A stretch of DNA of 64,000 nt from Paenibacillus rhizosphaerae (GCF_014192015.1 NZ_JACHXJ010000006.1:1-64000), one strand, 5' to 3'; positions 50,358 to 59,578 are shown, counted from the stretch's first letter. Program-made: numbers and translations. Notes: generated by a model from the letters alone, not told the origin.

Positions 50358-51275
50358 TTACTTGACGCCGTTGTACACAAACGCTTTGATGATATGCTTT
50401 TGCGCCAGGAAAAAGGCGGCCAGAATCGGCGCGACCAAAATGACGTTGCCGGCCATCAGGATGTTCCAGGTGCCGCCGCCCTCGACCTCGCGGATTTTGG
50501 CGATGCCGATCGGCAGCGTCCGCGCCGTTTCGTTCGTCGTCATGACGAGCGGCCAGAAATAATCGTTCCAGTGCGCGATGAAGCTGAACAGGGCAAACGT
50601 CACAAGCACCGGCTTCACCATAGGCACCATGATGCGGATGATGATTTTCCATTCCTTGGCCTGATCCAGGCGGGAAGCCTCCACCAGCTCCTCCGGGATC
50701 TGCCGGAACGCCTGCCGGAGCAGGAAGATGCCGAACGCGCTGGACGCGAACGGGAGGATCAGCCCGAGATGGGTGTTCAGCAGCTTGAAGGCGCTCAGCT
50801 CCAAATATACCGGCAGAAAGATGAGCTGGGTCGGGATCATGAGCGTCACCATGACCAGGCTGAACAGAAAGCCGGAGCCGACAAACCGGTATCTGGCAAA
50901 TGCGTACGCAGCCGGAATGATCGTCAGCATCTGCAGCAGCAAAATGCTGACCGAAATGACGGCGCTGTTCGTGATGTAATGCAGGAACGGCCCGGTTTGC
51001 CACGCGGAGGCGTAATTGCTCCATACCGGATTCCGGGGAATCCATTCCGGCGGGAAAATCATCGTCTCCGGCAGCGTTTTGAGGGATGTCGAGAGCATCC
51101 AGACAAACGGCATGGCAAAGATGAGGACCAGCAGCAGCAGCGCCGCCACGTTCAGCGCCTTCAGCAGCAGGACGGCCGCGGAGCGCACAAGGGCAGGTCT
51201 GCCCGGCGCTTCCAGCATGCGTCCTCCGGGAACGGCGACGGTATGCCCGTCAAAGGCACGGTTTGCGGGTTCCAC
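50358..51275 (-). CDS. ABC transporter permease, UgpE/MalG-like
   Basis: The 305-residue protein has six likely membrane helices. Its EAA loop is E-A-S-R-L-D-Q-A-K-E-W-K, with Gln where nearly all family members have Gly. It ends F-V-Y-N-G-V-K. The GTG at 51275 has AAAGGGGG 8 bases upstream; an ATG at 51302 is an alternative with little ribosome support. It is the last gene of a Ugp-like operon for a glycerol-phosphate type substrate. Confidence 0.85.
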   Translation of the reverse strand: MEPANRAFDGHTVAVPGGRMLEAPGRPALVRSAAVLLLKALNVAALLLLVLIFAMPFVWMLSTSLKTLPETMIFPPEWIPRNPVWSNYASAWQTGPFLHYITNSAVISVSILLLQMLTIIPAAYAFARYRFVGSGFLFSLVMVTLMIPTQLIFLPVYLELSAFKLLNTHLGLILPFASSAFGIFLLRQAFRQIPEELVEASRLDQAKEWKIIIRIMVPMVKPVLVTFALFSFIAHWNDYFWPLVMTTNETARTLPIGIAKIREVEGGGTWNILMAGNVILVAPILAAFFLAQKHIIKAFVYNGVK

Positions 51276-51323
51276 GCGGTTTTCCCCCTTTTTTAAGATC
51301 ATAGAAGCAGAAGTCGTTACCGG

Positions 51324-52196
51324 TTAACGGTAATGAACACGGCTGGACAGCAGCCGGAAATAGACGATGGTCAGGATGCCGACGATAAACAGCAGGATCA
51401 CGCCGGCCGCCGAGGCATACCCGATTTTGAAGAAGCGGAAGCCGGCCTCGTAGATGTAATACACCAGCGTATTGGTCGAGTTGACCGGGCCGCCCTGCGT
51501 CATGATCGCGATCGTTTCGAACACCTGGAACGACCCGATCAAATTGATGATGACGAGGAAAAAGATCGTCGGCGACAGCATCGGCAGAATCAGACGCGTG
51601 AACGTCGTCCACGGTCTGGAGCGGTCCAGGGAAGCCGCCTCGTATATATCCTGCGGAATGCTCTGCAGCCCCGCGATAAACACGAGCGTGTTATAGCCGA
51701 GCCCTTTCCACACGGCCACGATCACCAGGGAGATCAGCGAGGTGCTCGGATGGGACAGCCATTCCAGCTTGCCGAAGCCGAATAGCCCGATCACCCAGTT
51801 CAAGAGCCCGTATTCGGGGTCCATCAGCCAGCTCCACAAGAGCGAAATCGATACGAGCGAGATGATATGGGGGCTGAAGATCGCCCCCTGTACCAGGCCG
51901 TAGAAGAAGCCGCTGCGGTTCAGCCAGATCGCCATGAACAGGGAGAGTCCGGTCGTCAGCGTAACCGTCAGCACCGTATAAAGGGTCGTGTTCGACAGCA
52001 CCTGGCGGAAATCCGGCTCCGACAGCAGATCCACGAAGTTCTGGATGCCGACGAACGTTTTTGTCGGGCTGACGAAGTTCCAGTCGAACAGGCTTAAGTA
52101 CATCATGTAAAAAATCGGGTAGATAAAAAACATGGCAAAGACGATAATTGCCGGCGCGACCATGCTGTACGGGCGCAGCCGTTCCCAGACGGTCAT
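51324..52196 (-). CDS. ABC transporter permease, UgpA/MalF-like
   Basis: The 290-residue protein has about six membrane segments and an EAA loop E-A-A-S-L-D-R-S-R-P-W, again lacking the usual Gly, with I-L-P-M-L-S-P after it. It lies 1 base after the ATPase gene and precedes the second permease. With that partner it forms the membrane channel. Confidence 0.88.
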   Translation of the reverse strand: MTVWERLRPYSMVAPAIIVFAMFFIYPIFYMMYLSLFDWNFVSPTKTFVGIQNFVDLLSEPDFRQVLSNTTLYTVLTVTLTTGLSLFMAIWLNRSGFFYGLVQGAIFSPHIISLVSISLLWSWLMDPEYGLLNWVIGLFGFGKLEWLSHPSTSLISLVIVAVWKGLGYNTLVFIAGLQSIPQDIYEAASLDRSRPWTTFTRLILPMLSPTIFFLVIINLIGSFQVFETIAIMTQGGPVNSTNTLVYYIYEAGFRFFKIGYASAAGVILLFIVGILTIVYFRLLSSRVHYR

Positions 52197-52197
52197 G

Positions 52198-53280
52198 CTA
52201 CACCCCTCCTGCTATCAGCTGTCGCGAGGAGGTCTCCTCGTTCGCCGCGCCCGCCGTCTGCATCCGGCTGCCGGTCAGGCTGAAATAATAGAGATGCCCG
52301 TGCGGTACGGCGATGCGTACGCGCTCCGCTGTCACCAGCGGCTTCAGAAACGTTTTGACAAAAAACGCTCCCGCCTTGGAACGGATCTGATAGATGTGCT
52401 CCGCTCCCAGGCTCTCCCGCGTCAAGATGTCTCCTTCGAGCACAAGCCCTTCCACCGGGGTGTCCGGATTGATCTGTGCATGCTCCGGCCGGAAGCCGAC
52501 ATGGTAGGCTCCGGACTCGGGCAGGACGCGCAGCCCCTTGATGTCGCCGACCTTCATGATGTTCATCGCCGGCGTGCCGATAAACTGGGCGGTGAACAGG
52601 TTAGCGGGCTGTTCGTACAGCTTCATCGGCGAGTCCGCCTGCTGGACCGCCCCTTCGTTCATGACGACGATCTCGTCGCCCATGGACATGGCCTCGACCT
52701 GATCATGCGTCACGTAGACGAAGGTTGTGCCAAGGCGTTCGTGCAGCTGGATCAGCTCGGTCCGCATCTGGTTCCGCAGCTTCGCGTCCAGGTTGGACAG
52801 CGGTTCGTCAAGGATAAACACCTTCGGCTGCTTCACCATCGCCCGGGCGAGCGCCACGCGCTGGCGCTGGCCGCCGGAGAGATTCTGCGGCTTCTTGTCG
52901 AGGTAAGGCCCGAGTCCGACGATTTCCGAAATGTCGGAGATCAGTCGCTCCCGCTCCTTGCGGGAGACGCCGCGGTTCTTAAGGCCGAACTCGATATTGC
53001 CCCGGACCGTCATGGTCGGGTACAGCGCATAGTTCTGGAACACCATCGCCACGTCCCGCAGGCCGGGCGGCGTGTCGTTCACGCGCTGGCCGTCGATGAG
53101 AATATCTCCTGCAGACTGTCTTTCCAGCCCGGCCACCATGCGCAGCGTCGTCGATTTGCCGCAGCCGGACGGCCCGACCAGGACGGTAAACGAACCGTCC
53201 CGGATCGTCAGATTGAGGTCCTGAATTACGGTTTCTTCCTTGTATTTCTTGCAAATGCCGATCAGCTCGATTTGGGCCAT
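52198..53280 (-). CDS. ABC transporter ATPase, UgpC/MsmK type
   Basis: The 360-residue protein has Walker A G-P-S-G-C-G-K-S-T near 37-45, the signature L-S-G-G-Q-R-Q-R-V, Walker B F-I-L-D-E-P and a C-terminal TOBE-like regulatory domain of about 120 residues. It is the only sugar-type ABC ATPase in the window. It drives the Ugp-like importer here and might also serve the three importers that lack one, which is inference. Confidence 0.93.
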   Translation of the reverse strand: MAQIELIGICKKYKEETVIQDLNLTIRDGSFTVLVGPSGCGKSTTLRMVAGLERQSAGDILIDGQRVNDTPPGLRDVAMVFQNYALYPTMTVRGNIEFGLKNRGVSRKERERLISDISEIVGLGPYLDKKPQNLSGGQRQRVALARAMVKQPKVFILDEPLSNLDAKLRNQMRTELIQLHERLGTTFVYVTHDQVEAMSMGDEIVVMNEGAVQQADSPMKLYEQPANLFTAQFIGTPAMNIMKVGDIKGLRVLPESGAYHVGFRPEHAQINPDTPVEGLVLEGDILTRESLGAEHIYQIRSKAGAFFVKTFLKPLVTAERVRIAVPHGHLYYFSLTGSRMQTAGAANEETSSRQLIAGGV

Positions 53281-53334
53281 GCCGAATGCCTCCTTGTTTG
53301 GCTGGTCTGTCTCATTGCCTGACAGGTGCTAAAC

Positions 53335-54651
53335 TTACTTGCCAAGCAGCTTATCCGACTTGGCCGCGGCTTCGTCCAGCGCCTGCTGCGGCGTCGTCTT
53401 CGGATCGATAATCGCCTTCTGGATCGCATCGCGGACGATCTTGGCGACTTCCGGATATCCGTTCTCCATCGGGCGCGGTCTGGCGTATTTCAGCTGGTCC
53501 ACGGCGACTTTATACTGCGGATACTGAGTAAAATGCTCCTTGAGCTCCTCGCTTTCCACCGCCGACGTGCGGGTCGGCAGGTATCCGACATGCTTATGCT
53601 GGTAAATCGTGTTTTCCTGGGAGGTCATCCATTTCATAAATTCCCATGCCGCCGCCTTCTCCTCGGCGCTGCTCTTCGACGTCATGACGAGCTGGCATCC
53701 GCCTGTCGGCACGCCGTAATCCTTGTTGGCCGGCATGAAGGCCGTCTCCAGCTCAAAGCCGTTGCCCTTGGCGATTTCCAAGCTTTGCGCCACGCCGGCG
53801 GTCGAGGCGAACTTAAACGCGGAAATTTGGTTCGCCCAATCCTTGTCCGCCGTATCCCCGGCTTCGTCGCCGACCGGCATTTTGATCAGGCCTTCGTTCA
53901 CCAGCCGCTTCCAGAAGTCCACCGGCGCCACGCCGGCCGCGTCGTTAAACGTTGCCTTTTTGCCGTCCTCGCTCAGCATCGTGCCGCCGCTTTGGGCCAC
54001 CAAAGCTTCGTAGAACCAAATATCGACCGGCACGGTCATGCCGAGCTTGCCTTTCTCCTTGAGCACTTTGGAGTACTGCTCAAACTCATCCCACGTTTTG
54101 GGCCCGGATGGATCCAGACCGGCATCCTTCAGCATCGTCACGTTCTTGTACATAATCGGAGTACTGCGCATAAAAGGCAGCCCGTACAGCTTGTCGTCCA
54201 CGTAGGCGTTCCCCATCAGTCCGGGGATAAAATCGTCCAGCTTCAGCTGGTCCTTGTCCTTCTCGGCGTATGAGGTCAGGTCTTCAAGCATGCCGGAATG
54301 GGCGAACACGCCCGTCGAGGCGATTTCCAGATCCGTGACCGCCGGGGCATCCCCAGCGGCAAAAGCCGCCTGAACCTTCGCATGAAGATCATCGTAATTC
54401 CCCTGATGCTCGGCGACCACCTCGATCTTGTCTTGAGACTCATTAAACGTTTGGACCATATGCTGCTTGGCTTCCTCGATCTTGTCGCCGAAGGCGTACC
54501 AGTATTTAATGACGATTTTTTTATCCGGCTTGGCCGCTGCCGCCTCCGCAGTCTCGCCGCCGGCCGCCTTCTCGGCTCCGCCGCCGCATCCGGCCAGCAT
54601 GCCCGTCATTACCGCGGACAGCGTAAGGAGTGCGATCTTTTTCTTGAACAT
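53335..54651 (-). CDS. ugpB: Glycerol-3-phosphate/glycerophosphodiester-binding lipoprotein, UgpB-like
   Basis: The 438-residue protein has a lipobox L-A-G-C (Cys about 22) and a Gly/Ala-rich linker. The G-N-Y-D-D-L-H-A-K-V-Q-A-A-F-A-A-G-D-A-P-A segment resembles the UgpB motif G-N-Y-x(n)-A-x-x-A-F-R-T-G-x-A-P-A. It binds the substrate outside the cell for the permeases at 51324 and 50358. The link to glycerol phosphates is strengthened by GlpP and a phosphodiesterase upstream and by the terminator in the leader. The symbol is by similarity. Confidence 0.8.
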   Translation of the reverse strand: MFKKKIALLTLSAVMTGMLAGCGGGAEKAAGGETAEAAAAKPDKKIVIKYWYAFGDKIEEAKQHMVQTFNESQDKIEVVAEHQGNYDDLHAKVQAAFAAGDAPAVTDLEIASTGVFAHSGMLEDLTSYAEKDKDQLKLDDFIPGLMGNAYVDDKLYGLPFMRSTPIMYKNVTMLKDAGLDPSGPKTWDEFEQYSKVLKEKGKLGMTVPVDIWFYEALVAQSGGTMLSEDGKKATFNDAAGVAPVDFWKRLVNEGLIKMPVGDEAGDTADKDWANQISAFKFASTAGVAQSLEIAKGNGFELETAFMPANKDYGVPTGGCQLVMTSKSSAEEKAAAWEFMKWMTSQENTIYQHKHVGYLPTRTSAVESEELKEHFTQYPQYKVAVDQLKYARPRPMENGYPEVAKIVRDAIQKAIIDPKTTPQQALDEAAAKSDKLLGK

Positions 54652-54711
54652 CGATTGATTCCTCCACCCTTGAATTTGGTTTATGTTTGCTGTACAACGA
54701 CGGCTGCAGCC

Positions 54712-54781
54712 AAAAAATAAAGAAACCCGAATACCGCCGAGTAGGAACGCTGGCTTAGCGCTCTCGGCAGATCAGGTTTCT
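54712..54781 (-). promoter_or_regulatory. Leader terminator, probable GlpP antitermination target
   Basis: On the minus strand GAAACC, then GA, then TGCCGAG pair across a loop with CTCGGC, TTC and GGTTTC (54722-54780), and a T-rich tract follows. The hairpin lies between glpP and the binding-protein start at 54651. In B. subtilis GlpP bound to glycerol-3-phosphate prevents termination at such leader hairpins. Confidence 0.65.
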
Positions 54782-54867
54782 CCATAACTCCAACCGTTCT
54801 ATTTACTTGTCGATTTCATCATAAAGGACAACTATTAACGCGGTTTATGCGGAATATTAACGGGACA

Positions 54868-55464
54868 TCAAATGATCTTTCTTCTCCACAGCTCGGGACG
54901 TGACGCGGAAATGGCGGTCGCCCCCTGGTCCAAGCACTCCTGCGCATGGCTGTGTTCATACAGCAAGCCACCGGTGATGATCGGGACTTCCGTAAAGCTC
55001 TTCACCCTGCGGATCATGTCCGGGATGCGGGCTGGCATCAGCTCGATGATGTCCGGCTCGGCCTGGGACAGGCTCTTCGCGATGTTCTCCAGTCCTTCGC
55101 TGTCGACGAGAAAGAAACGCTGCACTGTGAGCAGCCCCATTTTTTTTGCGGTTCTGATGACGCTGGTTTTGGTCGAGATGATGCCGACCGGGCGGATGCT
55201 CTTGGCCAAATAGTCCAGGCCGTAATGGTCCGTGCTGAGCCCGCCGATTTTTTCCAAATGCATGAACACCGGCAGACCGTGCTCCCGGAATACGTTCACA
55301 TAGCCTTTGGCGACGCCGATATGGCCCATCAGCAGGAAGATGCCGCTCAGCTCATCCCGGTGCTTTAAGGCGATTTCAATGTGGCGGGGGTCTTTGATGG
55401 AGGCAATCCGTTTATGCTTGGCGAGACCTTTGAAAAAATGCTCCCGGGTCATAACGTCATTCAT
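54868..55464 (-). CDS. glpP: Glycerol uptake operon antiterminator GlpP
   Basis: The 198-residue protein matches GlpP in length and in motifs such as F-L-L-M-G-H-I-G, H-L-E-K-I-G-G-L, and the C-terminal I-I-T-G-G-L-L and A-I-S-A-S-R-P-E-L-W. GlpP binds glycerol-3-phosphate and the leader mRNA of target genes and allows read-through of a terminator. A terminator of this kind sits in the 216 bases between this gene and the UgpB-like gene, so local autocontrol of the importer is likely. It lies 44 bases after the phosphodiesterase gene. Confidence 0.93.
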   Translation of the reverse strand: MNDVMTREHFFKGLAKHKRIASIKDPRHIEIALKHRDELSGIFLLMGHIGVAKGYVNVFREHGLPVFMHLEKIGGLSTDHYGLDYLAKSIRPVGIISTKTSVIRTAKKMGLLTVQRFFLVDSEGLENIAKSLSQAEPDIIELMPARIPDMIRRVKSFTEVPIITGGLLYEHSHAQECLDQGATAISASRPELWRRKII

Positions 55465-55508
55465 GCGTGTACAGCCTCCCTTTCACGAAGGTCGTGATTA
55501 CACTATAT

Positions 55509-56351
55509 TCAGATTTGCGGCGCAATCGGCAGCGGAACGAGGAGAGCCCGGTCGTCCTCCATCCCTCTGGCATCCGGATTCGGGCTAAAATGCTTCATAT
55601 GCCGGTGCAGCAGCGCCATGTGATCCGGCAGCGTCGGGTCCATCACTTCGACCGGTGTGATGCGGATCGCGTCCTCCGCGATATCGACGATCCGGAAGCC
55701 CGGCTGATCCAGGCAGGCCGACAGCTGCACGAACGACCAGTCCTGCCGGTGCGCGATCGAGTCCATATGCGTATGGCCGTTAAAATAGATGCCGATACCC
55801 TGCTTTTGGTTCAAAATGCTCCACATGTCGATGATGGGATGAATCGAGCCCTTGTCTTTCTCCGAGCCCGCCGTCGTGTTGTATACGGGATGATGGCCGA
55901 AAACGAGCAGCGGCTTGTCGCCCGACAGTCCGACCTGCTCCTCAAGCCAGCCGAGCTGCTCGGGGTCGAGCCAGCCGCCCCAGTCCTTAAAATCCATTTC
56001 CTTGGCCGTGTCGAGAAACACGAGCATCGCTTGGTCCGTGTCGATGGCATGGTACCTCTCCTGGCCCGTAATCTCCAGCACCTCGGCTCTGCGCTGCGCA
56101 TACAAGTCATGATTGCCCAGCACGTGAATGAACGTCTTGTCCTGGCGGCGAAGCAGATCGTACACTTCGCGAAGCTCGGAGGCCGTGCCGAAGTTGGTGA
56201 GATCCCCCAGCGAAATATACAGGTCCGCTTCCTGCTCCAAAAACTGCTCCAGCACCGTTTGATAGAATGCACGCCGTGCTTCCTTCAGCCCCGTCACCGA
56301 CTCGTCGATTTCGTGGTAATGCAAATCACCCAGCAGCGCCAATCTCATCAT
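55509..56351 (-). CDS. Metallophosphoesterase, GpdQ-like
   Basis: The 280-residue protein has the calcineurin-like metal motifs in order: G-D-L-H (8-11), L-G-D-L near 47, G-N-H-D near 79, G-H-H-P near 162 and G-H-T-H near 207. The two-metal site hydrolyses phosphomonoesters or diesters. Given glpP and a Ugp-like importer downstream, hydrolysis of glycerophosphodiesters to glycerol-3-phosphate, as by GpdQ of Enterobacter, is a reasonable inference. It has no signal peptide and so acts inside the cell. Confidence 0.85.
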   Translation of the reverse strand: MMRLALLGDLHYHEIDESVTGLKEARRAFYQTVLEQFLEQEADLYISLGDLTNFGTASELREVYDLLRRQDKTFIHVLGNHDLYAQRRAEVLEITGQERYHAIDTDQAMLVFLDTAKEMDFKDWGGWLDPEQLGWLEEQVGLSGDKPLLVFGHHPVYNTTAGSEKDKGSIHPIIDMWSILNQKQGIGIYFNGHTHMDSIAHRQDWSFVQLSACLDQPGFRIVDIAEDAIRITPVEVMDPTLPDHMALLHRHMKHFSPNPDARGMEDDRALLVPLPIAPQI

Positions 56352-56454
56352 TTCTCTCCTCCCGGCTTGTTCGAATTGGATTTTTCCTCCTTCATCTTAT
56401 CGATGGATTGTTTCCGATCCGTTAATTGGGAAGGTAGTTTATGTAAAATTACGG

Positions 56455-57126
56455 TTAATCGATTCGGACGGTGCCCGAATTGAGGTGAGCCTCGTCCTGA
56501 GTCACCCGCCGAATGATGTTTCCGCTCTGGTCGTAGCCCGTAATTTCGAACTTCATGCCCTGTGACGCATCTAAAAACACATAAAACAACTTGAAGTTTT
56601 GCTCGACGGGAACGATCTGCGCCTGCTTTTCATAGCCGGTGGAATCCTTGACCACGATACGGCTGATATCGGGATGCAGGGCGATGACGCAATACAATGG
56701 AAAAGGAGTGCTTCCGACGTCCGTGCCTTCCGTCCCCGGAAAGTACTCCGCGTGGAAGCTTTCCTTGCGGGCTTTGGCATCGGAGAGTCCGGGATGATAG
56801 TTGGAAGCTGAAAACATTCCGCCCCATACATATTTCCATCCATTGGCGTTTTTCCTAATGTAATCTGCAACCATGGTTGTGCTACCGCTCTGTGATTTTC
56901 TTAGAAAAAAAGCCACTTCCCCATCAGCAACCGGATGTTCATGGATCATATAAGACACGAATCCTTTTCCGTTGATCTTCTCAATCGCCTCCACCACCGT
57001 CGGGCTTCCTTCCGCTCCCTTGTCTTGAAGGCCGAATAACTTCCCCTCAAAAGCGTAAATAACGACCAGGATGACCGCAGCCAGCACCAGCAGCATAATC
57101 AGCCTGTTAGCCCATTGTTTGACCAT
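56455..57126 (-). CDS. Uncharacterised membrane-anchored protein
   Basis: I do not recognise the family. The 223-residue protein has a single N-terminal membrane helix (about 10-30) and then an extracellular part with mixed alpha/beta character. AAAGGAGGG lies 5 bases before the ATG at 57126. The start lies inside the 3' end of the ROK kinase gene (28-base overlap), so the two are co-translated. The length and the anchor resemble other small cell-surface proteins; no function can be assigned. Confidence 0.65.
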   Translation of the reverse strand: MVKQWANRLIMLLVLAAVILVVIYAFEGKLFGLQDKGAEGSPTVVEAIEKINGKGFVSYMIHEHPVADGEVAFFLRKSQSGSTTMVADYIRKNANGWKYVWGGMFSASNYHPGLSDAKARKESFHAEYFPGTEGTDVGSTPFPLYCVIALHPDISRIVVKDSTGYEKQAQIVPVEQNFKLFYVFLDASQGMKFEITGYDQSGNIIRRVTQDEAHLNSGTVRID

Positions 57127-58106
57127 GAATTCCCTCCTTTCAAACATCCGTCCGCATACACGGCGGCGCCCAGCATTCCGGCCCTGTCCCCAAGCTCGGC
57201 CTGCACAATGCGGCAGACACCGGCGGACAGCTGCAGCGCATGGCGGGCTACCCCCTCGCGCACCGGGCGCAAGAGCCGCTCCCCGGCCGCGGCCATCCCT
57301 CCGCCTACAATGATCATTTCGGGATTCAGCAGATTGATGGCGTTCGCTAGTCCGTACCCGAGCAGTTCTCCCGTCTCGTGCATCACTTCAATAGCGAGCG
57401 CATCCTGCCGGTCATAGGCGTCCGAAATGAGCCGCGCCGTGATTTGCGAGGAATCGTTGCCCGTCCATTCCTGAATGACGCTCGTCCGTCCTTCCGCCAG
57501 CTTGTCCGCCAACGTTCGGACCATACCCACCGCGGACACGTAGCGGCCGAGGCAGCCCGAGCTGCCGCAGCGGCACGGCCGCCCTTCCCTGTACATGTTC
57601 ATGTGGCCGATCTCGCCTGCGCTCGAAGACGTGCCGTAGACCACCTTCCCCTGAACAATAATTCCCGAACCCAGTCCGGTTCCCAGGGTAATGAGCATCA
57701 GGTTCCCGCAGCCCCTGCCCGCGCCAAACCGCCACTCTCCGTACATGTTGACGCGCACATCATTATCGATGAAAACCGGAAAAGCGAATTCCTCCCGCAT
57801 CCGGTCTACAACGTGGATATTTTCCCATTCCGGAAAGTTGGGAGACAGAATCGACAGCCCTTCCCGCGGATCCAGGAGCCCCGGAATGCCCATCCCCATG
57901 CAGCTTACGTCCATCGGCCCGATACCCGCTTCCTTCATCAGTTCATGAACGATCCGCTTCATCCGGTTGAGTACATGCTCCGGTCCCTTGTCCGCTTCGG
58001 TAGCGTCCATTCTTTTCGCGGCGATCCTCCAACCGGCATCCGCGTCAAATACCGCCGATTTGATCCGGGTTCCGCCGAGGTCCATGCCAATGACAAATTT
58101 GCTCAT
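57099..58106 (-). CDS. ROK family sugar kinase (glucokinase-like)
   Basis: The 335-residue protein starts with the ATP-binding D-L-G-G-T-R-I-K (9-16), has the catalytic I-D-N-D near 113, and the ROK zinc site with H in G-E-I-G-H and the cysteines of C-R-C-G-S-S-G-C-L-G. It phosphorylates glucose or a related hexose in the cytoplasm. There is no N-terminal helix-turn-helix, so it is a kinase rather than a ROK repressor. It overlaps the membrane-protein gene downstream. Confidence 0.9.
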   Translation of the reverse strand: MSKFVIGMDLGGTRIKSAVFDADAGWRIAAKRMDATEADKGPEHVLNRMKRIVHELMKEAGIGPMDVSCMGMGIPGLLDPREGLSILSPNFPEWENIHVVDRMREEFAFPVFIDNDVRVNMYGEWRFGAGRGCGNLMLITLGTGLGSGIIVQGKVVYGTSSSAGEIGHMNMYREGRPCRCGSSGCLGRYVSAVGMVRTLADKLAEGRTSVIQEWTGNDSSQITARLISDAYDRQDALAIEVMHETGELLGYGLANAINLLNPEMIIVGGGMAAAGERLLRPVREGVARHALQLSAGVCRIVQAELGDRAGMLGAAVYADGCLKGGNSWSNNGLTG

Positions 58107-58297
58107 GCCTTCCTTTTCCTCCTCCGGAAATCCTTGGCTGCTGACATAAACCTATCATAAACGACTTCGGTCCGGATATGAATGGATGTGCGGCATTCTT
58201 TTCCAGATTTCTCCTCAGCCGGTTTCCTGCAAATGGCATTGAACGCGGCGGTTCTTAATCTATCAGCATCTTGCAGGCAGCAGCATTCACAGGCATT
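58107..58297. other. Gene-free part of the divergent region
   Basis: No gene is seen between the ROK kinase start and the Zur box. An A/T-poor, promoter-like region precedes the kinase, but I cannot place its -35 and -10 with confidence. Confidence 0.4.
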
Positions 58298-58318
58298 AAA
58301 TCGTAATCTTTACGTATA
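58298..58318 (+). promoter_or_regulatory. Zur-box-like operator ahead of the metal operon
   Basis: AAATCGTAAT, then CTTTACGTATA, gives the CGTAA-N3-TTACG core of the Bacillus Zur box (consensus AAATCGTAATNATTACGATTT); the left half matches fully. It lies 93 bases before the COG0523 start. Repression under zinc-replete conditions is inferred. Confidence 0.65.
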
Positions 58319-58410
58319 GATAGATTGGGGGAAAAATTTTCGCTTGGTACAGGCCGTATCCCTGAGCCTGCTCTATATTCGACAACGAGGATAAAGGAGA
58401 TGAATCGCGT

Positions 58411-59544
58411 ATGAAAACGCCAGTCATCATATTAAGCGGATTTTTGGGAAGCGGGAAAACGACGCTGCTGCTGTCCCTGCTCAAGGAGTGCTCGGCCAGG
58501 GGGCTGACCCCCGGCATCCTGATGAACGAGCTGGGCAAACGGGATGTGGACGGAACGATTCTGGAGGAGCAAGCAGGGGTTCAGGTGCAGAAGCTGCTCG
58601 ACGGATGCGTCTGCTGCAGCCGGAAAAACGAGCTGCCGCAGGGGCTATCCACCCTGCTGGAGCGGTCGCCCGACGTCATCGTCATCGAGCTCACCGGCGT
58701 CGCCGATCCCGAAGAAATCCGCCGTACCCTTCAGGAGCCGGGGCTTGCCGGCCGGGTACGGCACCATTACACGGTGACGATGCTCGACGCGGAGAATGTG
58801 CTGGAGTTCAACAGCCGCTTCTCCGCCGACAAAGAGCTGGTCCGCACGCTGCGCAGGCAGATCGAAAGTGCCGATCTGGTCGCGGTCAACAAGCAGGACC
58901 TGGCCGCCCCCGGCACGATCGGCAAAATTGAAAGTATGATCCGCAAGCATAATCCAGGGGCTGCGATCGTATACACAGAATATAGCCGGATCGACCTGTC
59001 CAGCCTGCTGGACGGGGTTGACCGCCGCCGCGCATCCACGGCCGCTGCCGGCCTGGCTGGTGCACAGTCCACAGCGCAGGAGGCGCTGAGCAGCCGCGCG
59101 CAGCACAGGTTCGGTGGAGCTGTTGACCCAGCCGCTTCGCATGCTCACCACCCTGCCCATAACGGTCACGGTGCGGGATCTACGGCCACTGCCTATGCGC
59201 ATGACGGGCATGACGGCCACAGCGGACATGAACATCATGACGAGGCGGCCTCTTTTTCCAAAGTCAACACCGTTACGCTGACCTTTCCCCCGGCAGAACA
59301 TAGCCAGGCTTCCCTGTCCAGGGATCAGCTGGAGGCGTTCTTCCGTGAATGCGGAGACGCGCTTCTTCGCGCCAAGGGGCATGTGGCGCTCACCCGCCAT
59401 GAGCCGGTCCAGCTCGTCCAGTATGCCGGGACGCACACCTTCTGGGAAACCTCCCGTTACCCCGGCGCACCGTATCTCGTTATGATCGGCCTGAATTTGA
59501 ACGAGGCGCGGCTGAAGGAGCGCTGGTCCGAACTGTTTCGATAA
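58411..59544 (+). CDS. COG0523 (CobW/ZagA-like) metallochaperone GTPase
   Basis: The 377-residue protein has Walker A G-F-L-G-S-G-K-T (10-17), the metal motif C-V-C-C (66-69) and the N-K-Q-D guanine loop near 160. A His-rich linker between about 231 and 277 (H-D-G-H-D-G-H-S-G-H-E-H-H) fits metal binding. A C-terminal CobW_C domain follows. COG0523 proteins deliver zinc or other metals to target enzymes at the cost of GTP. The Zur box upstream and the permease and TIGR03943 genes downstream support a role in zinc limitation. Confidence 0.9.
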   Translation: MKTPVIILSGFLGSGKTTLLLSLLKECSARGLTPGILMNELGKRDVDGTILEEQAGVQVQKLLDGCVCCSRKNELPQGLSTLLERSPDVIVIELTGVADPEEIRRTLQEPGLAGRVRHHYTVTMLDAENVLEFNSRFSADKELVRTLRRQIESADLVAVNKQDLAAPGTIGKIESMIRKHNPGAAIVYTEYSRIDLSSLLDGVDRRRASTAAAGLAGAQSTAQEALSSRAQHRFGGAVDPAASHAHHPAHNGHGAGSTATAYAHDGHDGHSGHEHHDEAASFSKVNTVTLTFPPAEHSQASLSRDQLEAFFRECGDALLRAKGHVALTRHEPVQLVQYAGTHTFWETSRYPGAPYLVMIGLNLNEARLKERWSELFR

Positions 59545-59578
59545 CTCTCCATCATTCTGTGGAAGGAGCTGATCCGCA

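Noticed and set aside
58490..59280. Repeat-rich His/Gly segment as a possible tandem repeat array
   Set aside because: It is the His-rich metal linker of the COG0523 protein, not a DNA repeat array or CRISPR.
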